A stretch of DNA of 41,842 nt from Planctomycetaceae bacterium (GTDB lineage Bacteria; Planctomycetota; Planctomycetia; Planctomycetales; Planctomycetaceae), in the NCBI GenBank assembly GCA_021732845.1, contig JAKFUF010000083.1, positions 1 to 41,842 of the forward strand. Reading direction: 5' to 3'. Of the stretch, positions 1 through 7,713 are shown piece by piece; position 1 is the stretch's first letter, and each line of letters opens with the position of its first letter. The position numbers were made by a program, and so were the translations under genes. The notes below the pieces were generated by a model that was given only the letters and a program-made list of their open reading frames with translations, did not search any database and was not told where the DNA came from.

Positions 1-157
1 GAGGGCGGGAGGGCTTGCCCTGCCGCTGACTTGGGCCGGGAACCGGCGAATTGCCGTTCATTTTGACGCATCAACCAGTTAGAATGCATGCTCGCATTCA
101 AATTCGGTTGACGGCCGCGCAGCACCGGTCAGCCTTCGAAACGGGATCGTACCTGCC

Positions 158-1546
158 ATGAATTTTTCTCGCCGTGAGATGCTGGGCCGACTGGGTGCCG
201 GGTTGGGTTCGGTGGGGCTCGCGGCTGTCATGGCCGATGAGCTGCACGCTGCCACGAGCAGCGCGACCGAAAGCACCAACCCGCTGGCCCCCAAGCGGTC
301 GCATTATCCCGCCAAGGCCCGGCGGGTGATCCACCTGTTCATGAACGGCGGACCCTCGCAGGTTGACACGTTCGATCCCAAGCCGGCGCTGGAGAAGTTC
401 GCGGGTCAGGCACCGCCGGAATCCTTACTTCCCCGTGGACGCAGCAAGGGCGCCCTGCTCGCTTCGCCGTTCAAGTTCGCGAAACATGGCGAGTCGGGGA
501 CGGAAGTCAGCGAGATTTTTCCCAATATCGCGCGGCACGTGGATGATCTGTGCGTCATCCGCTCGATGCATACCAATCTGCCGAATCATGAGCCGTCGCT
601 GCTCATGATGAATTCCGGCGAAACGCAGCCCACGCGGCCCAGCATGGGCTCGTGGCTCACTTACGGCCTGGGCTCCGAGAATCAAAATCTGCCAGGGTTC
701 GTCGTGCTTTGCCCCGGCAGCCCGGTCGTCGGCCCGCAATTGTGGAGCAACAGCTTTCTGCCCGGCATCTACCAGGGCACCCACATCAACAACAGCAATC
801 TCGACCCGCGGAGCGTCATCCGCCACATCAACAACAAGTTCGTCTCCGAACCGGTCCAGCGGCGGCAGATGGATTTGCTGCAGAAGATGAACGCGTTGCA
901 TCGCGATGAACGCTCTGGCGATGGCCAGCTTGAGGCGCGGATTCAGTCGCTGGAGATGGCGTTTCGCATGCAGTTCGAAGCTCAGGACGCCTTTGACATC
1001 CAGAAGGAATCGGAAGCCACGCGGAAGCTGTATGGCGAAGGGGAGTTTGCCAACGCCTGCCTCGCCGCGCGGCGGTTGGTCGAACGCGGTGTGCGGTTCG
1101 TGCAGATCTACTATGGGGCCGGCCAGCCGTGGGATGACCACGGCGACATCCTCAACCATCGCAAGCACGCGGAGAAGAGCGACCAGCCGATCGCCGCGCT
1201 GCTGACCGATTTGAAGTCGCGCGGAATGCTGGAGGACACATTGATTGTGTGGGGTGGCGAGTTCGGTCGCACGCCCTCCTCAGAGGGATCAAAGGGCCGC
1301 GACCACAACAACCTGGGCTTTTCGATGTGGCTTGCGGGAGCGGGGACCAAAGGCGGCCTGACCTACGGAGCCACCGATGAGATGGGCTTCGGCGCGGTGG
1401 ACAAGCGGATGCATGTGCACGACCTGCACGCCACGATTCTGCACCTGCTGGGGATCGACCACGAACGCCTGACCTACCGCTACAGCGGCCGCGACTTCCG
1501 TTTGACCGATGTGCATGGGAAGGTCGTCCACGACCTGATCGCGTAG
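158..1546 (+). CDS. Tat-exported DUF1501 protein
   Basis: 462 residues. The N-terminus has a twin-arginine signal (SRREMLGRLG, Arg5-Arg6, then a hydrophobic stretch ending near the AHA-like DELHAA), so export by the Tat route is likely. The mature part carries the DUF1501 hallmark MNGGPSQVDTFDPKP (about residues 62-76) and a C-terminal GGEFGRTPSSEG segment (about 366-377). DUF1501 proteins belong to the alkaline phosphatase/sulfatase-like fold superfamily, are very abundant in planctomycetes, and usually sit directly behind a DUF1549/DUF1553 (PSD1) gene. That partner would lie left of the window edge. The substrate is unknown. The ATG at 158 is chosen because it places the Tat motif at the extreme N-terminus; no strong ribosome binding site is visible. 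Family assignment is firm; any enzymatic activity is inference. Confidence 0.93.
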   Translation: MNFSRREMLGRLGAGLGSVGLAAVMADELHAATSSATESTNPLAPKRSHYPAKARRVIHLFMNGGPSQVDTFDPKPALEKFAGQAPPESLLPRGRSKGALLASPFKFAKHGESGTEVSEIFPNIARHVDDLCVIRSMHTNLPNHEPSLLMMNSGETQPTRPSMGSWLTYGLGSENQNLPGFVVLCPGSPVVGPQLWSNSFLPGIYQGTHINNSNLDPRSVIRHINNKFVSEPVQRRQMDLLQKMNALHRDERSGDGQLEARIQSLEMAFRMQFEAQDAFDIQKESEATRKLYGEGEFANACLAARRLVERGVRFVQIYYGAGQPWDDHGDILNHRKHAEKSDQPIAALLTDLKSRGMLEDTLIVWGGEFGRTPSSEGSKGRDHNNLGFSMWLAGAGTKGGLTYGATDEMGFGAVDKRMHVHDLHATILHLLGIDHERLTYRYSGRDFRLTDVHGKVVHDLIA

Positions 1547-1799
1547 AATGACGTGCCGCACCACTTACCAGCCCGCAGCGCCGGCAAGTACAATCGCAAT
1601 CACGGCAATAAGAGGAGGAACCACGGATAAGATTGAGCATGGAAGTCAGTTCAGATGTGGATCTGCAATGATTCGTGCGATTCGTTTTATTCGTGGTTAA
1701 TCTTCTGGCCGTACGATTCATGGGAGGTATGGGCTCCATGATTCGTGGTGACGTAATATTGCGCGTCGAGCCGTTCTTGGTTGTGGTTGTCTGATCGTC
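1547..1799. other. intergenic gap with ATTCGTG-type short repeats
   Basis: No gene is visible in this 253-base gap. It holds several loosely spaced copies of ATTCGTG/ATTCGTGG (about 1670-1750), a word that recurs at 5295-5335. I see no convincing promoter or terminator. Confidence 0.5.
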
Positions 1800-4199
1800 A
1801 TGTCGTTGATCCATCCGTGGCTCTTGCTGGGTTTGGGGCTGACCGCGATTCCGGTCATCCTGCATCTCATGCTGCGGGCGACGCCCAAGAAGCTGGTCTT
1901 CCCTGCCTTGCGGCTCATCCAAAACCGCAAGCGTCAAAACACGCAGCGGCTGCGGTTGCGGCACATTCTGCTGCTGTTGCTGCGGATGGCAGTGATCGCG
2001 GCGATCGCCTTGGCCATCGCCCGGCCCAAGGTGCCGGCGGGCGATTATCGCCCCTCGTTGTATGACAGCCTGCGGCTGCTGCTGGTGCTGGGGGCGGCCA
2101 CAGGGGTGTATTTCGGACTACTGGCGTATTGGAAACGGCAGAAACTGCCGCCACATGTGACGGAGCATCGCCGCACGCTGCTGCGGTATGCGACCACTGC
2201 GGCCAGCATCCTGTTGTTTCTGCTGCTGGTGGCCTGGCCGTACCAGCAGCGGGTTTCGGCGTCGATGGACAAGCCGATGTCGCCGGGAGACGCCAATATT
2301 CCCGTGGCTGCGGTGTTGGTGCTCGATACCAGCCTGAGTATGCAGTACCGCTTCGAGAATCGCACGCGCTTCGAGATTGCCGCTGAGATCGCGGCGCGGC
2401 ATCTGGCCAGCCTGCCCTCGGGAAGCCGCGCGGCGGTGTGCGATACGGCGCTGGATGCGCCCATCCGCATGCAGACCGTTGCCGCTGGCCAGACAAGGCT
2501 GGCGAACCTGCAAACTCGGATCGCCAGCCGGCCGTTTGAGGAAGTGCTGGAGGCGGCGCTCCAGGCGCAGTGGGAAGACCGGGAGAAACCAGCAGCGAAA
2601 ACAACAGCGGCCGCGACTGCTGGATCCGTACCAGTCGACGAGTTCGCGCGAGAAATCTATGTCTTCACCGATCTCGCCGCCAGCGCCTGGCGGGGCGGCG
2701 AGGCACCGCGGCTGGGGGTGCTGCTCAATCAACTGCCGGGCCTGAAGATCTACTTCATTGATGTGGGAGCCACTGAGCCACAGAACGTCGGGTTGTCTGG
2801 GTTGTCGCTCTCAACGGAAGAGCCGGTCTTGGGCAGTGACCTGACGGTGCGGGCGATGCTGGCGGCAACGGGAGGGACACCCACTGAGCGGACGGTGGAA
2901 CTGTATTTTGAGAATGACGCCGGGAAACTTGTCAAACGCGACCCGGTGACCATCCGCCTGGACCCCGCGAACCCGGCCCCAATCACCTTCAACCTCGCCG
3001 ATGTTCGGGGGACGGTGCGGCAGGGTGAACTGCGGATCGCCGCGAGTGATCCCCTGGAATTTGACAACAGGCTTTCGTTTACGGTGCAGATCCATCCGCC
3101 GCGAAAAGTGCTCGTGGTGTCAGACACGCGGGCCAGTGCCGAAGGGCTGATGAACCTGCTGGCTCCGCCGCGGGTGGATGCCCAGTACGACTGCAAGTTT
3201 CTTCAGCCCGCGGGTCTGGCGGCTGAGCCACTGAAGCCGTATTCGCAGGTGTGGCTCGTCAATGTCGCCGACCCGACGCCGGCGGGTTGGAAAGCCTTGC
3301 GGAAGTTCGTCGAAGAAGGCGGCGGACTGGGTATTGCCCTGGGCAGCCGGACGAAGCTGGACGCCTATTCGGCGGACCAGTTGCCGGATGCGGCGGCCAT
3401 TCTGCCGGCTGAGCCACTGGTCCGCGCGGTGGACCCGCGTGATCCGGTGTTTCTCGACATGCAGGATCTGGCACATCCGGTCATGAGCCGCTTTCAGGAT
3501 TGGGGGGTGGCGGAACTCACCGGCGTGGAGATTCCGCGGTACTGGAATGTGGGGCCGGTGGGAGAGGCCCGACCATTGGTGCGGTTCACCAACCTGCGGC
3601 ATTCGCCGGCATTGGTTGTCCGCGACGTGGGCAAGGGACGCGCCTTGCTGATCGCCACCGCCATCGACCGCAACGGCTGGAACGACCTGCCCACGGCCGG
3701 CTGGAAATACCTGGCCTGGATGTATGAAATGGCGCGGTTTCTGGCTCAGGCCGGATCGCAGCAGACCAACGTGCAGGCCGGTTCGGATGTGGTTGTTCCG
3801 CTTGATCCAGAACTGCGGATGGACAAATATCTGCTGCAAAAGCCAGCCTTCGAGCAGCTTCCCGGAGTGATTCCCACCGATGCCGAACAACTGGTCCTGC
3901 ATGACATCGACCAGCTTGGCTCCTACCGCGTGCGTGGCTCGGGCGAAGCTGCCACGTTCGAACGCGGGTTCAGTGTGAATGCCGCCCCGCATGAGGGGGT
4001 GCTGAAGAAGCTGACCAATGTCGACCTGGAGAAGAACCTTCCAAAAGAGCGGTTCAGCATTTCACAAAGCATTGAAGGCCTGCAGCGCGAAGTGTACGAC
4101 ATCCGGATCGGACGCGAACTCTATCCGTTCGTGGTGCTCATGCTGGCCCTCGCCTTTATGGGTGAACAAATCGTGGCGAACCGCTTCTATGAGAAGTGA
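1800..4199 (+). CDS. BatA N-terminal/VWA-domain membrane protein
   Basis: 799 residues. The N-terminus (HPWLLLGLGLTAIPVILHL, about 5-23) and the following LRLRHILLLLLRMAVIAAIA segment match the aerotolerance-regulator (BatA) N-terminal membrane domain. A further hydrophobic segment lies near 130-145. A von Willebrand factor A domain begins near 168 and has a complete start of the MIDAS metal site, DTSLS at Asp176-Ser180. The middle is a long periplasmic-type region, and a last membrane helix lies near the C-terminus (YPFVVLMLALAFMGEQIVA). Planctomycete relatives of this architecture often sit in MoxR/DUF58/BatA clusters, but none of those partners is adjacent here. It is probably an inner-membrane protein that presents a metal-dependent protein-binding domain. 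The role is not established. Confidence 0.85.
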   Translation: MSLIHPWLLLGLGLTAIPVILHLMLRATPKKLVFPALRLIQNRKRQNTQRLRLRHILLLLLRMAVIAAIALAIARPKVPAGDYRPSLYDSLRLLLVLGAATGVYFGLLAYWKRQKLPPHVTEHRRTLLRYATTAASILLFLLLVAWPYQQRVSASMDKPMSPGDANIPVAAVLVLDTSLSMQYRFENRTRFEIAAEIAARHLASLPSGSRAAVCDTALDAPIRMQTVAAGQTRLANLQTRIASRPFEEVLEAALQAQWEDREKPAAKTTAAATAGSVPVDEFAREIYVFTDLAASAWRGGEAPRLGVLLNQLPGLKIYFIDVGATEPQNVGLSGLSLSTEEPVLGSDLTVRAMLAATGGTPTERTVELYFENDAGKLVKRDPVTIRLDPANPAPITFNLADVRGTVRQGELRIAASDPLEFDNRLSFTVQIHPPRKVLVVSDTRASAEGLMNLLAPPRVDAQYDCKFLQPAGLAAEPLKPYSQVWLVNVADPTPAGWKALRKFVEEGGGLGIALGSRTKLDAYSADQLPDAAAILPAEPLVRAVDPRDPVFLDMQDLAHPVMSRFQDWGVAELTGVEIPRYWNVGPVGEARPLVRFTNLRHSPALVVRDVGKGRALLIATAIDRNGWNDLPTAGWKYLAWMYEMARFLAQAGSQQTNVQAGSDVVVPLDPELRMDKYLLQKPAFEQLPGVIPTDAEQLVLHDIDQLGSYRVRGSGEAATFERGFSVNAAPHEGVLKKLTNVDLEKNLPKERFSISQSIEGLQREVYDIRIGRELYPFVVLMLALAFMGEQIVANRFYEK

Positions 4200-4242
4200 C
4201 TGATGCACGCAAAGAATTGGTTTTCATGGCAATGATCGACGC

Positions 4243-4389
4243 GGCGGGAGGGCTCTGGTCCTCCAGAGCCGTGAGCAACAGACGACTTGGCTGTTTGGAA
4301 GGAATTTGAAGTCATTTGTGGGAAAGTCGATGCGTGGAATCTACACGTACCGTTGACCGCGGCACAGCAGGAGCTGGTGCCCTCCCGCC
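4243..4389. repeat. MITE-like palindromic element, copy 1
   Basis: A 147-base element bounded by the inverted repeats GGCGGGAGGGC (4243-4253) and GCCCTCCCGCC (4379-4389). An internal perfect hairpin, GGCTCTGG-TCCT-CCAGAGCC, follows the left end. A diverged second copy lies immediately downstream (4436-4580), and the hairpin plus one end recur in opposite orientation at 24547-24574. There is no coding capacity; the short ORFs across it are shadows of the repeat. Confidence 0.75.
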
Positions 4390-4435
4390 TCGTCGAACTG
4401 ACGCAAATCATTCGTGTTCCATGAGGGATCGACGT

Positions 4436-4580
4436 GGCGGGAGGGCTCTGGTCCTCCAGAGCCGTGAGCAACAGGCGAATTGGTTTTTGGAGGTATTGGG
4501 AGCCATTTGTGATAATGACGATGCGTGGAATCAGCGCGTACCGTAACCCGCGGCACAGCAGGAGCTGGTGCCCTCCCACC
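4436..4580. repeat. MITE-like palindromic element, copy 2
   Basis: Second tandem copy, 193 bases downstream of copy 1. It starts with the same GGCGGGAGGGC and ends with GCCCTCCCACC (one mismatch). It keeps the GGCTCTGG-N4-CCAGAGCC hairpin and the shared inner words GATGCGTGGAATC and GCGGCACAGCAGGAGCTGG. The interior has drifted by substitutions and small indels, so the duplication is not recent. Confidence 0.75.
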
Positions 4581-4644
4581 GCGCCGAACTGCGAATTCGA
4601 ATACTCCTTTTCAGCCGCAATAACCGGTTTTTTTTTTTTTGCCA

Positions 4645-5196
4645 ATGACCAAACTCGACGCACAATCGAACTCAGAGCACGCAACGGTGCGGGCACCACA
4701 GCGACCACAAACACCCTGGGAACACGTCGCCCTCTTCCTGGCGACAGGTTTCGGCATTGGATGGATCCCGGTGGCCCCCGGGACTTTTGGAAGCCTGTGG
4801 GGCCTGCCGCTGGTCTGGCTGTTGCAGCACGGCGTGCCCTTGCCTGGTGGAGAAGCAGCGCGGGCTCCCTTCCAATGGGTGGCTGGGGTGGCGATTTTCT
4901 TGATTGGAATCCCCCTGTGTGGCACGGCGGCGCGGCTCATCGGCAGGGCCGATCCGGGACCGGTCGTGTGGGATGAGATCGCGGCGTTTCCAGTCGTGTT
5001 CGCGTTTGTGACCATCACTCCGCTGACGGCCGTCCTCGGGTTTCTGTTGTTCCGGATCTTCGATGTCTGGAAACCGTGGCCGGCCTACCGCCTCGAATAT
5101 CTGCCCGGCGGCCTGGGTGTGATGGCCGACGATTTTGCCGCCGGAGTCTACGCGGGGGCGATCTTGACCGGCATCGCGCGATGGCAGGGATGGTAA
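4645..5196 (+). CDS. pgpA: phosphatidylglycerophosphatase A
   Basis: 183 residues. PgpA removes phosphate from phosphatidylglycerophosphate to give phosphatidylglycerol in the inner membrane. Family signatures are present in order: GFGIGWIPVAPGTFGSLWGL near the N-terminus, WDEIAAFP in the middle, then FRIFDVWKPWPAYRLE and GGLGVMADDFAAGVYA near the C-terminus, with hydrophobic segments between them. The acidic residues of the WDE and DD motifs are kept. The ATG at 4645 is preferred over the in-frame TTG at 4639, which overlaps the end of a run of 13 T (4628-4640). No Shine-Dalgarno sequence is visible upstream of either. The gene stands alone between the repeat pair and an IS remnant. Confidence 0.93.
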   Translation: MTKLDAQSNSEHATVRAPQRPQTPWEHVALFLATGFGIGWIPVAPGTFGSLWGLPLVWLLQHGVPLPGGEAARAPFQWVAGVAIFLIGIPLCGTAARLIGRADPGPVVWDEIAAFPVVFAFVTITPLTAVLGFLLFRIFDVWKPWPAYRLEYLPGGLGVMADDFAAGVYAGAILTGIARWQGW

Positions 5197-5343
5197 GGAC
5201 CGGACAAAGAATGAAGCACGCCTTAAGATGCTGACAGAAGGCCGGTCTTGGGCAACGAGCAGGATTCGATCGCCCGCGAAGCCATGCCGGTTGATGATTC
5301 GTGAAATTCGTAGGATTCGTGAAAATTCGTGGTGAATTGATGA

Positions 5344-5778
5344 CCGTACGACGTCACCACCACCCTTCGCTGCGAGATCAACACCCTGGGTTATCCGGAC
5401 GCGGCCTTGTTCGGCTTCAGCGTGGCGTTGCTGTTGTACAACGTGCTGAGCGTGGTTCAGGCGGCCCTGCGTGATTCTCAGACAGAAAAGCGGACCATCG
5501 AGCGCAAGGTCTCCATGTACGCCATCGCCGATGAAATCAGCGGCGTATGGCGCGGCATGGAGATCGCCATTCCGCCGGAACTCTGGGCGGAACTCTATGC
5601 GGGACTGACACCCCGGCAACTGGTCGGCAAGTTGCGCAGCCTGGCGCGCAACGCGGACCTGGCACGCTACACAACCTACAAGTGGTCACCCAAGCGGCCT
5701 CAGCCCAAACGCCTCAGCGGCAACCGCGGCAACCATGTCTCCACGCAGCGAATTCTCAATCAACCCAAGGCGGCGTGA
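5344..5778 (+). pseudogene. IS4-type transposase, C-terminal remnant
   Basis: The frame opens after a TGA at 5341 and runs to 5778 without a credible start codon. It reads TTTLRCEINTLGYPDAALFG, then SVALLLYNVLSVVQAALRDS, then ADEISGVWRGMEIAIPPELW. This matches the C-terminal end of IS4-family transposases, including the conserved Glu of the YREK-type region's neighbourhood and the closing IAIPPE(E/L)W block. The N-terminal two thirds, including the first catalytic residues, are absent. I found no flanking inverted repeats that would define the element's ends. It is a degraded relic rather than a working mobile element. Confidence 0.75.
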
Positions 5779-5855
5779 CACCTTCAAAAGGCTGGGGCTC
5801 GCGCCCTTCCGCTCAAGAACTTCTGGTCGGAGTCGACAATTCCAAGAATTGTGGG

Positions 5856-5883
5856 TTGACGGGCGATTCGCTAATTGTATTAT
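5856..5883 (+). promoter_or_regulatory. sigma-70-type promoter for the GntR regulator
   Basis: TTGACG (5856-5861), a 16-base spacer, then TATTAT (5878-5883). The -10 box lies inside the inverted repeat at 5875-5896, so binding there would block initiation. The same TTGACG-N16 layout precedes the tRNA-Asp gene. Confidence 0.7.
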
Positions 5884-5896
5884 TGGATTAATACAA
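5875..5896. promoter_or_regulatory. probable operator of the GntR/YtrA-type regulator
   Basis: A perfect inverted repeat, TTGTATTA (5875-5882), a 6-base spacer, and TAATACAA (5889-5896). It is AT-rich in a GC-rich setting, overlaps the -10 box, and sits 40 bases upstream of the likely GTG start of a GntR-family gene. GntR-family regulators typically bind palindromes of this length and often repress their own operon, so autoregulation is the natural reading. Confidence 0.7.
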
Positions 5897-5936
5897 ATTG
5901 ACGCCTTCGCGTCGCAGCTCCACACGGACTTCAACC

Positions 5937-6329
5937 GTGCAAATCCATATCTCCGCCAACGATGGCATCCCGATCTATCTGCAGATCGTCAATCAGATCA
6001 AGTATCTGGTGGCTTCGGGCCGGATGTCGCCCGGGGAGGAGCTGCCGCCGATGCGCGTCCTCGCCCAGACGCTGCTGATCAACCACAACACCGTGCAGCG
6101 CGCCTATCGCGAACTTGAGGCGGCGGGAATCGTGGAGAAGCGGCGGACGGCTGGGACGTATGTCACCGACCAGAAGTCGCCGCTGGCGCGGGCCGAACGG
6201 ATCAAGATTCTGACGGAGCGTCTGGACGCGCTGCTCGCCGAAGCGCGGCAGATGGATGTCTCGTTTGAAGCACTCATGAAACTTGCCGAGCAGCGGCAGG
6301 CGCTGCTGCTTTCTGAGTCACCGTCGTGA
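5937..6329 (+). CDS. GntR family (YtrA-type) transcriptional regulator
   Basis: 130 residues from the GTG at 5937 (an in-frame TTG at 5898 would add 13 residues that do not look like protein). The winged HTH is complete: GIPIYLQIVNQIKYLVASG, then SPGEELPPMRVLAQTLLINH and NTVQRAYRELEAAGIVEKR, ending in the wing GTYVTD. Only about 50 residues follow, a short helical tail rather than a FadR- or HutC-type effector domain, which places it in the YtrA subfamily. YtrA regulators are normally cotranscribed with ABC exporter genes that they repress, as seen here with the ATPase 55 bases downstream. The operator and promoter directly upstream support self-control. The effector is unknown. Confidence 0.92.
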   Translation: MQIHISANDGIPIYLQIVNQIKYLVASGRMSPGEELPPMRVLAQTLLINHNTVQRAYRELEAAGIVEKRRTAGTYVTDQKSPLARAERIKILTERLDALLAEARQMDVSFEALMKLAEQRQALLLSESPS

Positions 6330-6384
6330 AATGCTGTCGTTCAGCACCGTGAACCTCCCGTCTTTACCCGTCACGAGACGCGCC

Positions 6385-7320
6385 ATGTCCGATCCATTTC
6401 CCAGCGCCAGCCCTCCCATGATCGAAGTCCGCCGCCTGACCCGGCAGTTCGGCGCGAAAACCGCGCTGGATGAGGTGTCGCTGACTGTTCCGCGGGGCGG
6501 TGTGTTTGGTCTCATCGGCGGCAACGGAGCGGGCAAAACCACGCTGATCAAGCATCTGCTGGGATTGCTGCGGCCACAAAGCGGCACGGTGCGGATCTTC
6601 GGCCTTGATCCCATCGAAAACCCAGTCGGCACCCTGGGGCGGATTGGTTTTCTGTCCGAAGACCGCGATCTGCCGAATTGGATGCGGATCAGCGAACTCC
6701 TGCGATACACGCAGGCGTTCTATCCGAATTGGGACTCGGCCTTTGCCGAAGAACTGCGGGAGGCATTTGACCTCGATCCCAATGCACGCGTCAAGAACCT
6801 GTCGCGCGGGCAGCGCGCCAGAGCCGGACTGCTCGTCGCCCTGGCCCACCGGCCGGAACTCCTGGTTCTCGACGAACCCTCCTCGGGACTCGACCCAGTG
6901 GTCCGCCGCGACATTTTGGGGGCGATCATCCGCACGATTGCCGAGGAGGGCCGTACCGTGCTGTTCTCGTCGCACCTGCTGGACGAAGTCGAGCGGGTCG
7001 CCGATCGGGTGGCGATCATTCATCAGGGCCGGATTCTGTTGACGGCCTCAATGGACGAGATTCGCGAAAGTCACCGCCGTGTCACGCTGCGGTTCGGCGA
7101 GCCACAGGAGCGGGCGCCGGCCCTCGTCGGGGCCTTGTCCCACGAAGGCCGTGGCTCGGAATGGACCTACATCTGCAATGGCGAAAGCAGCCAGTTGCGC
7201 CGCGCCGCCGAAGCGCTTGGAGCCACGGTGGTCGGAGAGGCGACTCTGACCCTGGATGAGATTTTCGTCACCCGGTTGTCGGGTGAGTTTTCAACGCAGC
7301 CGGTCGAGTCGGGCCACTGA
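6385..7320 (+). CDS. ABC transporter ATP-binding protein
   Basis: 311 residues from the ATG at 6385 (an internal ATG at 6418 is possible; the longer reading frame upstream overlaps the regulator and is not needed). The nucleotide-binding domain is complete: Walker A GGNGAGKTT, signature LSRGQRARAG (Arg in place of the usual Gly), Walker B LLVLDEPSSGLD and the switch His in SSHLLDE. A C-terminal regulatory part follows (about 220-311). It is most similar in layout to YtrB/NatA-like ATPases that pair with GntR-type regulators. It should energise export by the polytopic membrane protein at 7714, although 393 bases of repeats now separate the two genes. The substrate cannot be inferred. Confidence 0.93.
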   Translation: MSDPFPSASPPMIEVRRLTRQFGAKTALDEVSLTVPRGGVFGLIGGNGAGKTTLIKHLLGLLRPQSGTVRIFGLDPIENPVGTLGRIGFLSEDRDLPNWMRISELLRYTQAFYPNWDSAFAEELREAFDLDPNARVKNLSRGQRARAGLLVALAHRPELLVLDEPSSGLDPVVRRDILGAIIRTIAEEGRTVLFSSHLLDEVERVADRVAIIHQGRILLTASMDEIRESHRRVTLRFGEPQERAPALVGALSHEGRGSEWTYICNGESSQLRRAAEALGATVVGEATLTLDEIFVTRLSGEFSTQPVESGH

Positions 7321-7713
7321 CCCCAGTGATTTGCATCGGAAGAGATTCGCGAATCTGAGGTGCCCCAACGGGGCAAAATTCGACAGCCCAGGGCGAAGTT
7401 GGCACCGCCAACGAAGCCCTGGGTTCGTGGCAACGTGTTCGTGGAGCCCCAAGTGGGGCGTGATTCGCAGGCTGGGACGAATTTCGCCCCCGTTGGGGCT
7501 TTTGGTTGATGGCGGTGCCGGACCCAGGGCTGACGCCCTGGGCTATCGAATCATGCCCCTTTGGGGCGGGTTGGAAATCACGATTTTCCGTCCGGTCAAT
7601 GGTTTTCCACCCCGCAAAATCCGTGACGATCAGGAAATTTGAAATTAAAAAGAATTCTGAAAAGGCCTTCCATCGTACCCCCGCGTTTAGCCACCCTGCC
7701 AGGAACCACCGCC
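7321..7713. repeat. palindromic repeat block between ABC genes
   Basis: No gene is visible. The block holds several GC-rich palindromes. GCCCCAACGGGGC lies at 7362-7374, and a compound hairpin at 7387-7423 pairs CCCAGGGC with GCCCTGGG and GTTGGC with GCCAAC. GCCCC-N4-GGGGC-type copies lie near 7445-7460 and 7550-7570, and CCCAGGGC-TGAC-GCCCTGGG at 7523-7542. A copy of the first palindrome with its flank (GGGCAAAATTCGAC) recurs inverted at about 7478-7500. Such CCCAGGGC and GCCCCAACGGGGC words are typical of interspersed repeats in planctomycete genomes. Confidence 0.75.

Noticed and set aside
3120-3992. A 290-codon open frame on the minus strand.
   Set aside because: It is antisense to the well-supported BatA/VWA gene and has no motif of its own.
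4187-4714. A 175-codon minus-strand frame across the repeat pair, similar in translation to short frames near 24460-25200.
   Set aside because: The similarity comes from the shared DNA repeat (GGCGGGAGGGCTCTGG family), not from a conserved protein; there is no start context and the reading frame drifts between copies.
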